DNA of 43,288 nt from Devosia sp. Lineage in GTDB: Bacteria; Pseudomonadota; Alphaproteobacteria; Rhizobiales; Devosiaceae. Below the pieces are notes generated by a model that was given only the letters and a program-made list of their open reading frames with translations, had not been told where the DNA came from and made no database searches. This document shows positions 18,207 through 27,846 of this stretch, one piece after another. A program made the translations under genes and the position numbers. The DNA lies in NCBI GenBank assembly GCA_015234425.1, contig JADGNE010000022.1:1-43288 (forward strand), written 5' to 3'. Within the stretch, counting starts at the first letter, position 1, and each line of letters starts with the position of its first letter.

Positions 18207-18292
18207 CCTCCCCCTGATAGGGGGAGGGGCTTGTCAGTGGCTCACCAGCCCCGCGACATGCACGATCTATCCCTCCCCCTATCAGGGGGAGG
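18207..18292. repeat. inverted pair of palindromic C/G-rich repeats after purH
   Basis: A 21-base palindromic unit at 18207-18227 (CCTCCCCCTGATAG plus its mirror) recurs in exact reverse-complement form at 18272-18292, about 44 bases away. Each unit can form its own hairpin, and the pair can form a longer one. A smaller GGGG/CCCC hairpin lies just before it. The location after a gene and the CCTCCCCCT core are typical of dispersed intergenic repeats of Hyphomicrobiales, and it may also end purH transcription. The rest of 18178-18423 shows no gene. Confidence 0.75.
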
Positions 18293-18423
18293 CTAGGAGG
18301 GGGTAACCTCAGGGCCACGCCCTAACCTCCCCGCTCCCGCAAAAAACCTCCCGCATCCCGATCTCCCCGGTAAGACCTTCTTGACCCGCCTCTGGCATGA
18401 TGACCGCTCATGCTGGGGGCCCT

Positions 18424-19785
18424 ATGCGACTTGCCTTTCCGACCGATTTGACGGCGCTGCTGTCCACCGGCCTCCTGCGGTCGGTGGGCTCGCTTGGCAT
18501 CAAGGTCGCGACAGCCGGTCTCACCTACCTCACCTATGTGGTGCTCGCCCGCACCATGAACCCCGAGCAATACGGCTATTTCGCCTTCGGGCTGGCGCTG
18601 GCGACCGTGCTCGCCATCGCGGCCGGCATGGGCCAGTCGACCGCCATATTGCGCCTCTGGCCCCAATTGCGCGGGCAGGGGGAAAAGGCGGAGGCAGCGG
18701 CCGGCCTTGCGTCCGGTTCTGCCATCACAATTCTCGCCAGCCTTGCCATCGGCGCGCTGCTCTGCCTCTTTGCCCTCACCATCCAGCCGCTCGTGGCCCC
18801 CGGCCAGCCGGTGATCCATTTCCTCGGCGCGGCGCTGCTCATCCTGCCCATGGCGCTGTCCGAATATAATTCCTCGGCCCTGCGTGCCCAGGGCTCGCTC
18901 TGGACGGCGCTCTTGCCGCGCGACATTTACTGGCGCCTCGCCCTGCCGCTGATCGTGCTTGGGCTCTACGCGCTCGGCGTCATTCTCAGCGGACCGGATG
19001 CGCTGACCCTTTCGGCCGTCATTCTTCTCGCCATGCTGGGTCTCCAATATGTGCTGGCCGGCCAGCAGGGCTATTCCCTGCGCCCGAGCCTTTCCTATGT
19101 CGCCATAAAATCCCACTGGCAGCGCTGGGGCGGGCTCAGCAAATGGCTGCTGCTCGGCGCGCTGATCGAAACCTTCACCCTCAATGCCGACATCATCCTC
19201 GTCGGCCTGATGCTCGATCTCGAAAGCTCTGGGCTCTATTTCAACGCCTTCCGCACCGCCGGGCTGATGACGCTCTTCACCTTCGCCATCGAGCTCGTCA
19301 TCGCCCCGATGGTGGCCGAGCATTATCACGCCCGCGATATGCGCAAGGCCCAGGCCATCACTACGCTCTGCGCCTGGGCGGGCTTTGCCTTCTCGCTGGT
19401 GATTTTTGCCATCTTCCTGTTCTTCGGCGATTTTGTGTTGTCGCTGTTCGGCCCGGCCTATGCCGGTGGCGCGCTGGTGTTGGTCCTGCTCGCCTTCGGG
19501 CTTCTGTTCGACGCAGCCACGGGCCCCTCCAAGATCGTCATGATGATGACCGGCCACGAGCGTGCCTATGTCGCCATTTTCGGCGTCATCATGGGCCTCG
19601 GCTTTCTCGTTCAGATCGTCGTTATCCCGGTCTGGGGCGTCCTCGGGGCTGCCGCGGCCAATATGGGCGCACGGATAATTGCGCAGATTGCCATTGCTCT
19701 CTGGTGCCGCTACCGCATCGGGCTCGATACCAGCCTTTTCGGGGTTTTGGCTCTTCTCCGGGGGCAACATCGACCGGCAAGCTAA
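18424..19785 (+). CDS. MOP-type polysaccharide flippase (Wzx-like)
   Basis: The product is 453 aa with about 12-14 hydrophobic segments, in the MOP/oligosaccharide flippase superfamily that moves lipid-linked sugars across the inner membrane. The N-terminal segment with VVLARTMNPEQYGYFAFG is typical: flippases often have an LxPxxYG motif after helix 1. It stands alone between purH and leuC, away from the sugar cluster at 28.7-39.2 kb, so it may serve a separate glycan. I chose the ATG at 18424, with GGGGG upstream, over one at 18397. It could instead be a lipid II- or teichuronate-type flippase. Confidence 0.82.
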   Translation: MRLAFPTDLTALLSTGLLRSVGSLGIKVATAGLTYLTYVVLARTMNPEQYGYFAFGLALATVLAIAAGMGQSTAILRLWPQLRGQGEKAEAAAGLASGSAITILASLAIGALLCLFALTIQPLVAPGQPVIHFLGAALLILPMALSEYNSSALRAQGSLWTALLPRDIYWRLALPLIVLGLYALGVILSGPDALTLSAVILLAMLGLQYVLAGQQGYSLRPSLSYVAIKSHWQRWGGLSKWLLLGALIETFTLNADIILVGLMLDLESSGLYFNAFRTAGLMTLFTFAIELVIAPMVAEHYHARDMRKAQAITTLCAWAGFAFSLVIFAIFLFFGDFVLSLFGPAYAGGALVLVLLAFGLLFDAATGPSKIVMMMTGHERAYVAIFGVIMGLGFLVQIVVIPVWGVLGAAAANMGARIIAQIAIALWCRYRIGLDTSLFGVLALLRGQHRPAS

Positions 19786-19805
19786 GCCGTACCAGAGAGT
19801 ACGGT
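19786..19805 (+). terminator. hairpin after flippase gene
   Basis: CCGTAC (19787-19792) and GTACGG (19799-19804) pair around CAGAGA directly after the stop codon; a flanking G-T wobble extends the stem. The downstream T content is weak, so it is a possible rather than firm terminator. Confidence 0.45.
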
Positions 19806-19810
19806 TGTGC

Positions 19811-19840
19811 TTGACCCAAAAGCCCGCTTGGGCTTAGAAC
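19811..19840 (+). promoter_or_regulatory. possible leuC promoter
   Basis: TTGACC (19811-19816) and TAGAAC (19835-19840) are separated by 18 bases, close to the alphaproteobacterial housekeeping pattern. They lie 42 bases before the leuC ATG. A short AGCCC/GGGCT inverted repeat fills the spacer. Confidence 0.4.
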
Positions 19841-19882
19841 CAATCCAAACTTTCCATTCCTGCCGCTGGGAACGATACTAGA

Positions 19883-21289
19883 ATGACCAAGGCTCGCACG
19901 CTTTACGACAAGATCTGGGACGACCATCTGGTCCAGAACAATCCTGATGGGACGAGCCTTCTCTATATCGACCGTCACCTCGTTCACGAAGTGACCAGCC
20001 CCCAGGCCTTTGAAGGCCTGCGCATGAATGGCCGCAAGGTTCGTCACCCTGAGCGCACCCTCGCCGTTGTCGACCACAACGTGCCCACGACCGATCGCTC
20101 GCTGCCCAATCCCGATCCGGATAGCGCCATCCAGATCGAGACTCTGGCCGAAAACACCCGCGACTTCGGCATCGAATATTACGACCCGTTCGACAAGCGT
20201 CAGGGCGTCGTTCACATCGTTGGTCCCGAGCAGGGCTTTACGCTGCCCGGCATGACCATCGTTTGCGGTGACTCGCACACCTCCACCCACGGCGCGTTCG
20301 GCGCTCTGGCGCATGGTATCGGCACCTCGGAAGTGGAACACGTTCTGGCCACCCAGACGCTGATCCAGCAGAAGGCCAAGAACATGCTGGTGCGTGTTGA
20401 TGGTCAGCTGCCCCCGGGCGTCACCGCCAAGGACATCATTCTCGCCATCATCGGTGAAATCGGCACCGCCGGCGGCAATGGCCACGTCATCGAGTTTGCT
20501 GGCGAAGCCATCCGCTCACTGTCGATGGAAGGCCGCATGACGGTCTGCAACATGACCATCGAAGGCGGTGCCCGCGCCGGCCTCATCGCTCCCGACGAAA
20601 CCACTTTCGCCTATGTGAAGGATCGTCCGCGCGCCCCCAAGGGCGAAGCGTTCGACATGGCCGTCGACTACTGGAAGACCCTCTACACCGACGAAGGCGC
20701 GCACTACGACAAGGTCGTCATCCTCGACGCCGCCAAGCTGCCGCCGATCGTGTCTTGGGGTTCCTCGCCGGAAGACGTCATCTCGGTTCAGGGTGTCGTG
20801 CCTAACCCCGATGAGATCGCCGACGAGACCAAGCGCGCCTCCAAGTGGCGTGCCCTCGACTACATGGGCCTCAAGCCCGGCACCAAGATCACCGACATCA
20901 AGCTCGACCGCGTCTTTGTCGGCTCGTGCACCAATGGCCGCATCGAAGATCTGCGCGCCGCTGCCGCCGTCATCGGTGGCCGCAAGGTCGCCAGCCACGT
21001 CTCTGCCATGATCGTTCCGGGCTCGGGCCTCGTGAAGGCTCAGGCGGAGGAAGAAGGTCTCGACGTGATCTTCAAGGATGCCGGTTTTGAATGGCGTGAG
21101 CCGGGCTGCTCGATGTGCCTAGCCATGAACCCGGACAAGCTGGCTCCCGAAGAGCGCTGCGCGTCCACCTCGAACCGCAACTTCGAAGGTCGCCAGGGCT
21201 TTAAGGGCCGCACGCACCTCGTCTCGCCCGCCATGGCCGCCGCTGCCGCCATTGCCGGCCACTTCGTCGACATCCGCGAGTGGAAGTAA
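19883..21289 (+). CDS. leuC: 3-isopropylmalate dehydratase large subunit
   Basis: LeuC with LeuD isomerises 2- to 3-isopropylmalate in leucine synthesis, using a [4Fe-4S] cluster. The product is 468 aa, the usual LeuC length. Aconitase-family motifs are visible: [35 protein letters not shown] and [13 protein letters not shown], which hold the three cluster cysteines. leuD is not in this window, a common split in alphaproteobacteria. The last ten bases overlap a GTG-started metallopeptidase gene. Confidence 0.97.
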   Translation: MTKARTLYDKIWDDHLVQNNPDGTSLLYIDRHLVHEVTSPQAFEGLRMNGRKVRHPERTLAVVDHNVPTTDRSLPNPDPDSAIQIETLAENTRDFGIEYYDPFDKRQGVVHIVGPEQGFTLPGMTIVCGDSHTSTHGAFGALAHGIGTSEVEHVLATQTLIQQKAKNMLVRVDGQLPPGVTAKDIILAIIGEIGTAGGNGHVIEFAGEAIRSLSMEGRMTVCNMTIEGGARAGLIAPDETTFAYVKDRPRAPKGEAFDMAVDYWKTLYTDEGAHYDKVVILDAAKLPPIVSWGSSPEDVISVQGVVPNPDEIADETKRASKWRALDYMGLKPGTKITDIKLDRVFVGSCTNGRIEDLRAAAAVIGGRKVASHVSAMIVPGSGLVKAQAEEEGLDVIFKDAGFEWREPGCSMCLAMNPDKLAPEERCASTSNRNFEGRQGFKGRTHLVSPAMAAAAAIAGHFVDIREWK

Positions 21290-21711
21290 GCAAGACCGAT
21301 TGGTCGGGGCTCTTTGCCCCGACCCTCGACGATTTTGAGGCCATGGCTGCAAAGGCCCTGGCCGAACTTCCCGAACCCTTCAAGACGCTTGCGGCCGATG
21401 TCACCTGCTCGGTGGCCGAATTTGCCGAGGATGACGTGCTTGAAGGTTTTGGCATGGAGAGCCCGTTCGAGCTGATGGGGCTTTTCACCGGCATCGGCCT
21501 CACCGAGGACGGCGCCGTGCCCCAGACCGGGCAGATGCCCAACACGGTCTTTCTCTATCGCCGCGCCATTCTCGACTATTGGACCGAGCACGACGACAAT
21601 ACGCTCGGCGAGATTATAACCCATGTGCTGATCCACGAACTCGGCCACCACTTCGGCTTCTCCGACGAGGACATGGAAGAAATCGAAGCCCGCGCCGACG
21701 CTGAGGACTAG
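21280..21711 (+). CDS. zincin-like metallopeptidase family protein
   Basis: The product is 143 aa. The motif [14 protein letters not shown] fits HExxHxxxxxD, the zinc site of the small metallopeptidase family formerly called DUF1025. These are cytosolic proteins of unknown target, often beside amino-acid or ligase genes. The GTG at 21280 overlaps the leuC end by ten bases, suggesting coupled translation; no closer ATG fits the frame. A strong terminator follows. Confidence 0.85.
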   Translation: MEVSKTDWSGLFAPTLDDFEAMAAKALAELPEPFKTLAADVTCSVAEFAEDDVLEGFGMESPFELMGLFTGIGLTEDGAVPQTGQMPNTVFLYRRAILDYWTEHDDNTLGEIITHVLIHELGHHFGFSDEDMEEIEARADAED

Positions 21712-21727
21712 GCAGGACTGAAAACGA

Positions 21728-21754
21728 AAACGGCGCCCCGCGGCGCCGTTTTTT
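21728..21754. terminator. bidirectional terminator between metallopeptidase and yciB
   Basis: AAACGGCGCC pairs perfectly with GGCGCCGTTT around CCGC, with a T-run after it on the plus strand and T-rich sequence on the minus strand. It sits between two convergent genes and could end both. Confidence 0.85.
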
Positions 21755-21771
21755 GTCATCTCCAGGCGATT

Positions 21772-22383
21772 TTAGCCCTCGGCGCCGACTGGCGTACTGG
21801 GCTCGGCTTCAGGCGCATATTTGGTCAGCAGCGGCACCTGGCTCATCGAGAACAGCACGGTCAACGGCATCACGCCCCAGACCTTGAACGTCACCCAGGT
21901 GTCGGTCGAAAAATTCCGCCACAGCACTTCGTTGAGCACTGCGAGCACGAAGAAAAACAGGCCCCAGTTGAGCGTCAGCTTCCACCAGCCCTCGGGGCGC
22001 AGGCGATAGACCTCGCCGAAAACATATTTCAGCAGCGACTGGCCGAACAGCAGCCCACCCAGCAGCACCGAGCCGAACAGCACATTGGTGATGGTTGGCT
22101 TGATCTTGATGAAGGTGTCGTCCTGCAGCCACAGCGTCAGCCCGCCGAACACCAGCACAACGACGCCGGTGACGAGCGGCATCACCGGGATCTTCTTGAG
22201 GATGAACCAGCTGGCGATCAGCGAAATCACCATCGCGCCCATGAACCAGGCGGTGGCGGTAAAAATATCTGCCCGTGCATTGGCGATGAAGAACACCACC
22301 AGCGGTCCAAGCTCCAGGCCCAGTTTGGTCAGTTGAGGGCGCAGCTCGTCCCAATTGGCTTCGGGTTCGGCTTTTTCGGTCAT
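21772..22383 (-). CDS. yciB: inner membrane-spanning protein YciB / septation protein A
   Basis: The product is 203 aa with about five to six hydrophobic helices, as in YciB/IspZ. The family segments [29 protein letters not shown] and [13 protein letters not shown] are clear. It is thought to act in envelope and septum maintenance at the inner membrane. The start at 22383 is the MTEKAEPE methionine; an open frame extends upstream into repeat sequence and was not used. The C-terminus is polar and acidic. Confidence 0.92.
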   Translation of the reverse strand: MTEKAEPEANWDELRPQLTKLGLELGPLVVFFIANARADIFTATAWFMGAMVISLIASWFILKKIPVMPLVTGVVVLVFGGLTLWLQDDTFIKIKPTITNVLFGSVLLGGLLFGQSLLKYVFGEVYRLRPEGWWKLTLNWGLFFFVLAVLNEVLWRNFSTDTWVTFKVWGVMPLTVLFSMSQVPLLTKYAPEAEPSTPVGAEG

Positions 22384-22477
22384 TATCTCGATCCGGAATG
22401 ATTGCACCCAATGTGATGGCATCAGGCCCGCCATGCAAGCTTTAGCGGCCAAGCATGGTAATTTTTGGACTTCCCGG

Positions 22478-22645
22478 CGTGCGGCGAAGCCGCCGAAAGG
22501 CTCCTGTGGAGCGTTTCGAGCCGGGAAGGCCATGGGAGCTAAGCTCGAATGGCGGGGATTTTGTCTTCGCGTGCGAAGCCGCCGAATGGCCCTGCGGAGC
22601 GTTTCGAGCCGTGAAGGCCATGAGAGCTAAGCTCGAATGACGGGG
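22478..22645. repeat. two tandem imperfect copies of a ~77-base structured repeat
   Basis: Copies at 22478-22556 and 22570-22645 share blocks GAAGCCGCCGAA, GGAGCGTTTCGAGCCG, GAAGGCCATG and AGCTAAGCTCGAATG in the same order, with a period of about 91 bases. They differ by a three-base indel and a handful of substitutions. The block GAGCTAAGCTC is itself palindromic. The gap 22384-22763 otherwise shows no gene; weak frames across it derive from the repeat. Confidence 0.8.
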
Positions 22646-22763
22646 CTAGTTCTGCCCGCTGCTCGCTATCCACAATCCGTCCACCCCACCGGGAAGGAAT
22701 TTGGGATTGGCCGGGAAGGCGACTATGGTCCGGCCTTCGAGAAAAACTGATTCCGGGACAGCC

Positions 22764-25073
22764 ATGGCCGCCACCCTGACGCAAGACATTGCCAATCGCA
22801 TTGCCCTCGATATCGGGGCCAAGCCGCAGCAGGCCATCGCCGCCATCACCTTGCTGGACGAGGGCGCGACCGTGCCCTTCGTCGCGCGTTACCGCAAGGA
22901 AGTGACGGGCGGACTGGACGATACGCAATTGCGTCTTCTCGCCGATCGGCTCGCCTATCTGCGCGAGCTCGAAGCCCGGCGCGCCAGCATCCTCTCTTCG
23001 ATCTCCGAACAGGGCAAGCTGACCCCTGAGCTTGAGGCCGCCATCGGCAAGGCGCCGACCAAGGCGGAGCTCGAAGACCTTTACCTGCCCTATAAGACCA
23101 AGCGCCGCACCAAGGCGGAAATCGCGCGCGAAAAGGGGCTGGGGCCGCTGGCCGATGCGATCTTCGAGGATCGCCGCGCCGAGCCCCTCACCCTCGCCCA
23201 GGCCTATGTCACTGAGGCCGTGCCCGATACCAAGGCGGCGCTGGACGGCGCACGCGACATCATCGCCGAGCGCTTCTCGGAAAATGCCGAGTTGCTGGGC
23301 AGGTTTCGCACTTACATGAAGGAACGCGCCGTTCTGCGCTCGCGCGTCGTCGCCGGCAAGGAGCAGGACGGAGCAAAATTCTCCGACTATTTCGACCATT
23401 TTGAAAAATGGTCGACGGTCCCCAGCCATCGTGCCCTTGCCATGCTGCGCGGTCGTAATGAGGACATCCTCAATCTCGACATCGAGGTGGACGCGGACGA
23501 TCCGTCCCCGGTCAAGCCGGCCGTGCGCATGATCGCGTCCGCCTTTGGCATTGGCTCCAGCCTGCCCGGCGACAAATGGCTGCTCGAGGCGGCAGCCTGG
23601 ACTTGGCGCATAAAACTCTCGATGAGCCTTTCGCTGGCGTTGATGAGCGATCTGCGCGAACGCTCCGACGAAGAAGCGATCCGCGTCTTTGCCCGGAACC
23701 TGAAGGATCTGCTGCTGGCGGCACCCGCCGGCAGCCGCACCACCATGGGGCTCGATCCCGGCATTCGCACCGGGGTGAAGGTCGCCGTCGTCGATGCCAC
23801 CGGCAAGTTGATCGCCACTTCCACCGTCTACCCCTTCCAGCCGCGCAATGATGTGTCCGGCACTCAGGCGGAACTCGCCAAGCTGATCCGCGCCCATGGC
23901 GTTGATCTCATCGCCATCGGCAATGGCACCGGCAGCCGTGAGACCGAAAAGCTGGTCGCGGACATGCTGGCGCAACTGCCATCGCCAAAACCGACCAAGG
24001 TGATCGTCTCGGAGGCCGGGGCCTCGGTCTATTCCGCCTCGGAAGCGGCGGCCGCAGAATTCCCCGGGCTTGACGTGTCGCTGCGCGGGGCTGTGTCGAT
24101 TGCCCGGCGCCTGCAGGATCCTCTGGCCGAACTGGTGAAGATCGAACCGAAATCCATCGGCGTGGGCCAGTATCAGCATGACGTCGATCAGTATCGCCTC
24201 GCGCAGATGCTCGATACCGTGGTGGAAGACGCGGTGAACGCGGTGGGTGTCGATCTCAACACCGCCTCGGCGCCGCTGCTGGCGCGGGTGTCCGGCCTCG
24301 GTACCGCGCTCGCACAAGCCATTGTTGCGCACCGCGACGCCAATGGCCCGTTCAAGAGCCGCAAGCAATTGCTCGACGTGGCGCGGCTGGGCCAGCGCAC
24401 CTTTGAGCAGAGCGCAGGCTTTTTGCGCATTCGCGACGGGGCCGAGCCGCTCGATGCATCAGCCGTGCACCCGGAAGCCTATGGCGTGGCGCGCAAGATC
24501 GTCTCCGCCTGCGGGCGCGACGTGCGGGCCCTGATGGGCGACAGCGCTGCGCTCAAGGCGCTCGATCCACGCGTCTTTGTCGACGATCGCTTCGGCCTGC
24601 CGACGGTGAAGGATATTCTCGCCGAGCTTGAAAAGCCCGGCCGCGATCCGCGCCCGGCCTTCAAGACCGCGACCTTTGCCGACGGCATCGACGACATCAA
24701 GGACCTCAAGCCCGGCATGATGCTGGAAGGCACGGTGACCAATGTCGCCGCCTTCGGGGCCTTCGTCGATATCGGCGTGCACCAGGATGGCCTTGTCCAC
24801 GTCTCCCAGCTGGCCGACAAATTCGTCAAGGATCCGCATGAGGTGGTGAAGGCCGGCGATGTGGTTAAGGTGCGCGTCGTGGAAGTCGATGTCCCGCGCA
24901 AACGCATTGGCCTGACCATGCGCAAGGATGGCGGCGAGGCGCCCGCCCCGCGCGAGACGCGATCCGACAGGGGTAGGCCGAATGCGCGCCCCGCGGGCCG
25001 GCCGGGCAATGAGCCCGACAAGGGCAATGGAGCGTTCGGCGCCGCCCTGAGTGCTGCGATGCGCAAGAAATAG
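22764..25073 (+). CDS. tex: Tex family RNA-binding transcription accessory protein
   Basis: The product is 769 aa, full length for Tex. Visible parts are the N-terminal helical region ([34 protein letters not shown]), split below 20 residues at any contiguous motif; a YqgF-like domain ([17 protein letters not shown]); helix-hairpin-helix motifs ([18 protein letters not shown]); and a C-terminal S1 domain ([20 protein letters not shown]). Tex binds RNA and affects transcription and stress responses. A basic low-complexity tail follows S1. The ATG at 22764 has GGGACA upstream. A strong terminator follows. Confidence 0.95.
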   Translation: MAATLTQDIANRIALDIGAKPQQAIAAITLLDEGATVPFVARYRKEVTGGLDDTQLRLLADRLAYLRELEARRASILSSISEQGKLTPELEAAIGKAPTKAELEDLYLPYKTKRRTKAEIAREKGLGPLADAIFEDRRAEPLTLAQAYVTEAVPDTKAALDGARDIIAERFSENAELLGRFRTYMKERAVLRSRVVAGKEQDGAKFSDYFDHFEKWSTVPSHRALAMLRGRNEDILNLDIEVDADDPSPVKPAVRMIASAFGIGSSLPGDKWLLEAAAWTWRIKLSMSLSLALMSDLRERSDEEAIRVFARNLKDLLLAAPAGSRTTMGLDPGIRTGVKVAVVDATGKLIATSTVYPFQPRNDVSGTQAELAKLIRAHGVDLIAIGNGTGSRETEKLVADMLAQLPSPKPTKVIVSEAGASVYSASEAAAAEFPGLDVSLRGAVSIARRLQDPLAELVKIEPKSIGVGQYQHDVDQYRLAQMLDTVVEDAVNAVGVDLNTASAPLLARVSGLGTALAQAIVAHRDANGPFKSRKQLLDVARLGQRTFEQSAGFLRIRDGAEPLDASAVHPEAYGVARKIVSACGRDVRALMGDSAALKALDPRVFVDDRFGLPTVKDILAELEKPGRDPRPAFKTATFADGIDDIKDLKPGMMLEGTVTNVAAFGAFVDIGVHQDGLVHVSQLADKFVKDPHEVVKAGDVVKVRVVEVDVPRKRIGLTMRKDGGEAPAPRETRSDRGRPNARPAGRPGNEPDKGNGAFGAALSAAMRKK

Positions 25074-25083
25074 ACAATGGACA

Positions 25084-25118
25084 GGCGCGGATGCCTCGAG
25101 GGTGTCCGCGCCCTTTTT
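25084..25118 (+). terminator. intrinsic terminator of tex
   Basis: GGCGCGGA (25084-25091) pairs with TCCGCGCC (25105-25112), followed by CTTTTT. It begins 11 bases after the tex stop. Confidence 0.85.
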
Positions 25119-25122
25119 CGGC

Positions 25123-26499
25123 TCAGCCCAGCCAGATGCCGTCGCTGATCTGGTCGAAGACGCGATCCTTGTTCTCGGCGCTCTCGGAGAAATGCGCCAG
25201 AAGATCGCTGCGCGTGCCATCGCCGCTGGCCAGCCGGCCGATCCAGTAGTCGTAGCCGGCCTGTTCATATTCGCGGCCCAGCGTGTGTCGATAGAGCAGT
25301 TCGACGAAATTCTCGTTGCTGACGCTATCTTCGGTTCCGAAGGTGTCGATGAATTCCTCGGAGGCGAGGAAATGGCGGGAAACGCCCATCAGATCGTCTT
25401 CCGCCTTGTCCAAACGGCCGATCCAGAATTTGAGGCCGCTCTGGTCGGGTGCTCGTTCGAAGGCGGCCTGATAGAGGCGATAGGCTTGGCCGGCATTGCC
25501 GTTGATGTCGATGGCAAGCACACCGTCAAAGCCAAATACGATGCGTTCAATATTGGTGAGAGTATCGGTGCCCAGATCGCCCACAAGGTCCACAACAGTG
25601 ACCGTGTCGGTGCCTATGCCCGAGATTTGCAGGTCGCCCTGGCCGCGATCCCAAAAAGCGACGAAATCGCGACCGGCACCGCCATCGATTGCGTCATTGC
25701 CACCATTGCCGACGAGAAAATTGCTCTGGTCATTGCCGGTGATCACGTCGTCGAAATCGGAACCCTGCGCCTCGGTAAAGCCGACGAGTGTATCGACATC
25801 GCCATTGATGGCATTGGTCACCTGGCCGTTAGCGAGATCGATCGTGAACCCCGAATTGATGGTTTCGCCCTCACGCCGGTAATCCACATAGTCGCGCGTA
25901 TCCCCGGCGATGAGGAGGTCTGAGCCACCCAGTCCGGACAATTGCGTGGCGATGCCATCATTGGCGCCCTCCATGACATCGTGGAAATGCGTGCCCCGGA
26001 AGGACTGGTTCTCGGTGAGGTTGACGCTGTCCACCGAGCCATCGGATTTGTAGATCCGGCCCTCGCCCAGTTTCATATGGACGCCGACAAAACCGGCCTG
26101 GTTGCCGATCAGATCCTCGTGGTCGTAGTACCAGTTATACGAGAACGTCACCCATCTCGGCGCGTCGAAGGTGAACGTGCTCGATCCCGTGCCGGGGGCA
26201 ATATGAATGTCCACCCCCGGGCCGAAAGTCATCGTGTCCGCATTGCGGGACCCCACAATGCCGTCGAGGGCGGTAAAACTGTCCGTGTCGCCGAACGTGT
26301 CTACGATGGTGCCGCTGCCATCGCCGCTCCATTTGACAATTATGCCCTTGTCGCCGCCATCTTCATTGTAGGAAACCTCGTCCCAGCCGTCGCCGCCGCC
26401 ATCGATGAAATCATCGCCCTCGCCGAGTTCGCGGAACCAGTCGTCGTCCATGCCGCCGACCAGTCGGTCGGGGCCGCTTGTGCCTCTGAAATCAACCAT
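25123..26499 (-). CDS. RTX-type calcium-binding protein with DUF4214 domain, probably secreted
   Basis: The product is 458 aa and very acidic. RTX-like nonapeptides are visible near the N-terminus (GEGDDFIDGGGDGWD) and at about 251-282 (GNDQSNFLVGNGGNDAIDGG). Residues 336-450 carry two DUF4214 units (AYRLYQAAFERAPDQSGLKF, then LLYRHTLGREYEQAGYDYW), a domain found in surface and extracellular proteins. No N-terminal signal is present, which fits type I secretion by a C-terminal signal; no T1SS genes are in the window. AAGGGG lies 7 bases before the ATG. A 16-base palindrome between this gene and the luxR-type gene may control it. It may be a biofilm matrix protein, an inference from neighbouring sugar genes. 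Confidence 0.85.
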   Translation of the reverse strand: MVDFRGTSGPDRLVGGMDDDWFRELGEGDDFIDGGGDGWDEVSYNEDGGDKGIIVKWSGDGSGTIVDTFGDTDSFTALDGIVGSRNADTMTFGPGVDIHIAPGTGSSTFTFDAPRWVTFSYNWYYDHEDLIGNQAGFVGVHMKLGEGRIYKSDGSVDSVNLTENQSFRGTHFHDVMEGANDGIATQLSGLGGSDLLIAGDTRDYVDYRREGETINSGFTIDLANGQVTNAINGDVDTLVGFTEAQGSDFDDVITGNDQSNFLVGNGGNDAIDGGAGRDFVAFWDRGQGDLQISGIGTDTVTVVDLVGDLGTDTLTNIERIVFGFDGVLAIDINGNAGQAYRLYQAAFERAPDQSGLKFWIGRLDKAEDDLMGVSRHFLASEEFIDTFGTEDSVSNENFVELLYRHTLGREYEQAGYDYWIGRLASGDGTRSDLLAHFSESAENKDRVFDQISDGIWLG

Positions 26500-26584
26500 G
26501 ATGTACCCCTTTTCGAAATAGCATTGCCTGGGGCGCGCATGACGCCCGTTTGAAAGCTAGACGGGGGCGGGGCAGGGCTGACAG

Positions 26585-26600
26585 CTATCAGAACTGATAG
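26585..26600. promoter_or_regulatory. palindrome CTATCAG-AA-CTGATAG, candidate LuxR-type operator
   Basis: A perfect seven-base inverted repeat with a two-base centre lies in the 111-base gap between the luxR-type gene and the RTX gene. It is 86 bases before the RTX start codon and has no T-run, so it is not a terminator. The rest of this gap shows a GGGGCGGGG-like stretch but no clear promoter. Confidence 0.5.
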
Positions 26601-26610
26601 GGGAATGCCC

Positions 26611-27726
26611 CTAGATCAGGCCGAGGCGGACGGCGATGGCAATGGCCTGTTCGCGCGTGCGGGCGCCGAGGCGGCGTCGGGCGGACATGATGTGGAGGTT
26701 TACCGTTTCCGGCTTGATGCCAAGGGCAAAGGCAATGCGGTCATTGGCCATGCCCTGGGCGAGATGGCCGAGGACGTCCGCCTCGCGGCGGCTGAGGGCG
26801 GGTCCGGCGATGTTCTTTTCGGGCAGCGACACAAGCACCAGCGCTGCATCTGCCGCCGGCGAAAGGAAATCGTCCCCGCCATTGCCGCCCAGCGCCCGCG
26901 GCAGGGGGAGCACCCGAAAATATTGAGGCATATCGCCATCGGGACGGCGGAGGGTGAACGATCGCCCCGCCGCCGATAGATGCCTGAGGCTAAACTGGGC
27001 AAGCACGCGCTCCAGCCAGTTTTGCGCCCTGGGATCGGCAAAGCCCAGGCGTCCACCTCGACAGTCGAGCATCGTGTCGACATCCGAAACCAGCTTCCGT
27101 GCACGCGCATTGGACTGCTGGATGCGCCGATCCGACCCGACGATGAACGCCGCACCGGAGAAGATCTCGAGCTTCTCCGCCCCCCTGTCAGTCTCGGGAC
27201 GCGCATGGTGATAAATGGCAAAGCCGTGCCGCAGGTGCGGACTGAGGGCGTTGAGCATGCCGATGACGCGCGGTTGCAGCCGCTCGCGATCGACGAGGCG
27301 GATATTGCAGGAAATGCGGAAGATACGATGGCTGTCCCGCATCAGGGTCAGCCCGGCACCGGTGCTGATGTCCTCCTGCGGCCGGATCCAGTCATTGTAC
27401 CATTCGGTGCGATAAAGCGCCTCGGGCTGCAGCAGGGCCTCCGAGGGCAGGGCAACGCCCACCGGCATTGTGGCTGCGCGCTCCGACCATGGGTTGATGG
27501 CGGCAAAATGCTGACGGAACGACGCCAGATAGGGGACAGAATAACCCGCCCCGATCATGCCGATGTTGCGATGGGTGCTGGTATCCTGCCCGTGCAACGC
27601 CAGATAGGCGTGGCCGAGACTGGCCTGAATATTGTCCAATACAACTTGCCACGTCACCTCGTCCGTGGCGGCCGAGTAGATCGTCTGAATTAGTCCATTC
27701 AGTCTATCGTAATCCTTGGCAAGCAA
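26611..27726 (-). CDS. LuxR family transcriptional regulator
   Basis: The product is 371 aa from the chosen start. The last 65 residues are a LuxR/GerE helix-turn-helix: LSRREADVLGHLAQGMAND, then KPETVNLHIMSARRRLGA. The N-terminal 300 residues do not show an autoinducer-binding domain I can name; they may be a PAS-like or other sensing region (residues 200-215, AAFIVGSDRRIQQSNARA, look PAS-like). No ATG is near the start. A TTG at 27726 with GAGGGA 8 bases upstream is preferred over a TTG at 27741, which has none at usable spacing. It is divergent from the hydrolase gene and precedes the RTX gene, both possible targets. Confidence 0.85.
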   Translation of the reverse strand: MLAKDYDRLNGLIQTIYSAATDEVTWQVVLDNIQASLGHAYLALHGQDTSTHRNIGMIGAGYSVPYLASFRQHFAAINPWSERAATMPVGVALPSEALLQPEALYRTEWYNDWIRPQEDISTGAGLTLMRDSHRIFRISCNIRLVDRERLQPRVIGMLNALSPHLRHGFAIYHHARPETDRGAEKLEIFSGAAFIVGSDRRIQQSNARARKLVSDVDTMLDCRGGRLGFADPRAQNWLERVLAQFSLRHLSAAGRSFTLRRPDGDMPQYFRVLPLPRALGGNGGDDFLSPAADAALVLVSLPEKNIAGPALSRREADVLGHLAQGMANDRIAFALGIKPETVNLHIMSARRRLGARTREQAIAIAVRLGLI

Positions 27727-27846
27727 TTTTGCTTCCCTCAACTTCCCGGATTAATGGCGACACAAGTCCTGGTCTGTTGCAATACACAAATACTAGAGAC
27801 AGGCTTTCCGGGACTGTTTTTCATTTTTTGACACCGAGGGGGCGTC

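Noticed and set aside
18322..19770. Long minus-strand open frame opposite the flippase
   Set aside because: Very acidic/basic low-complexity translation, antisense to a protein with clear membrane helices.
22539..24368. 609-codon minus-strand open frame opposite tex
   Set aside because: Antisense to tex, which is full length with recognised domains; the frame also starts and ends in repeat or coding shadow.
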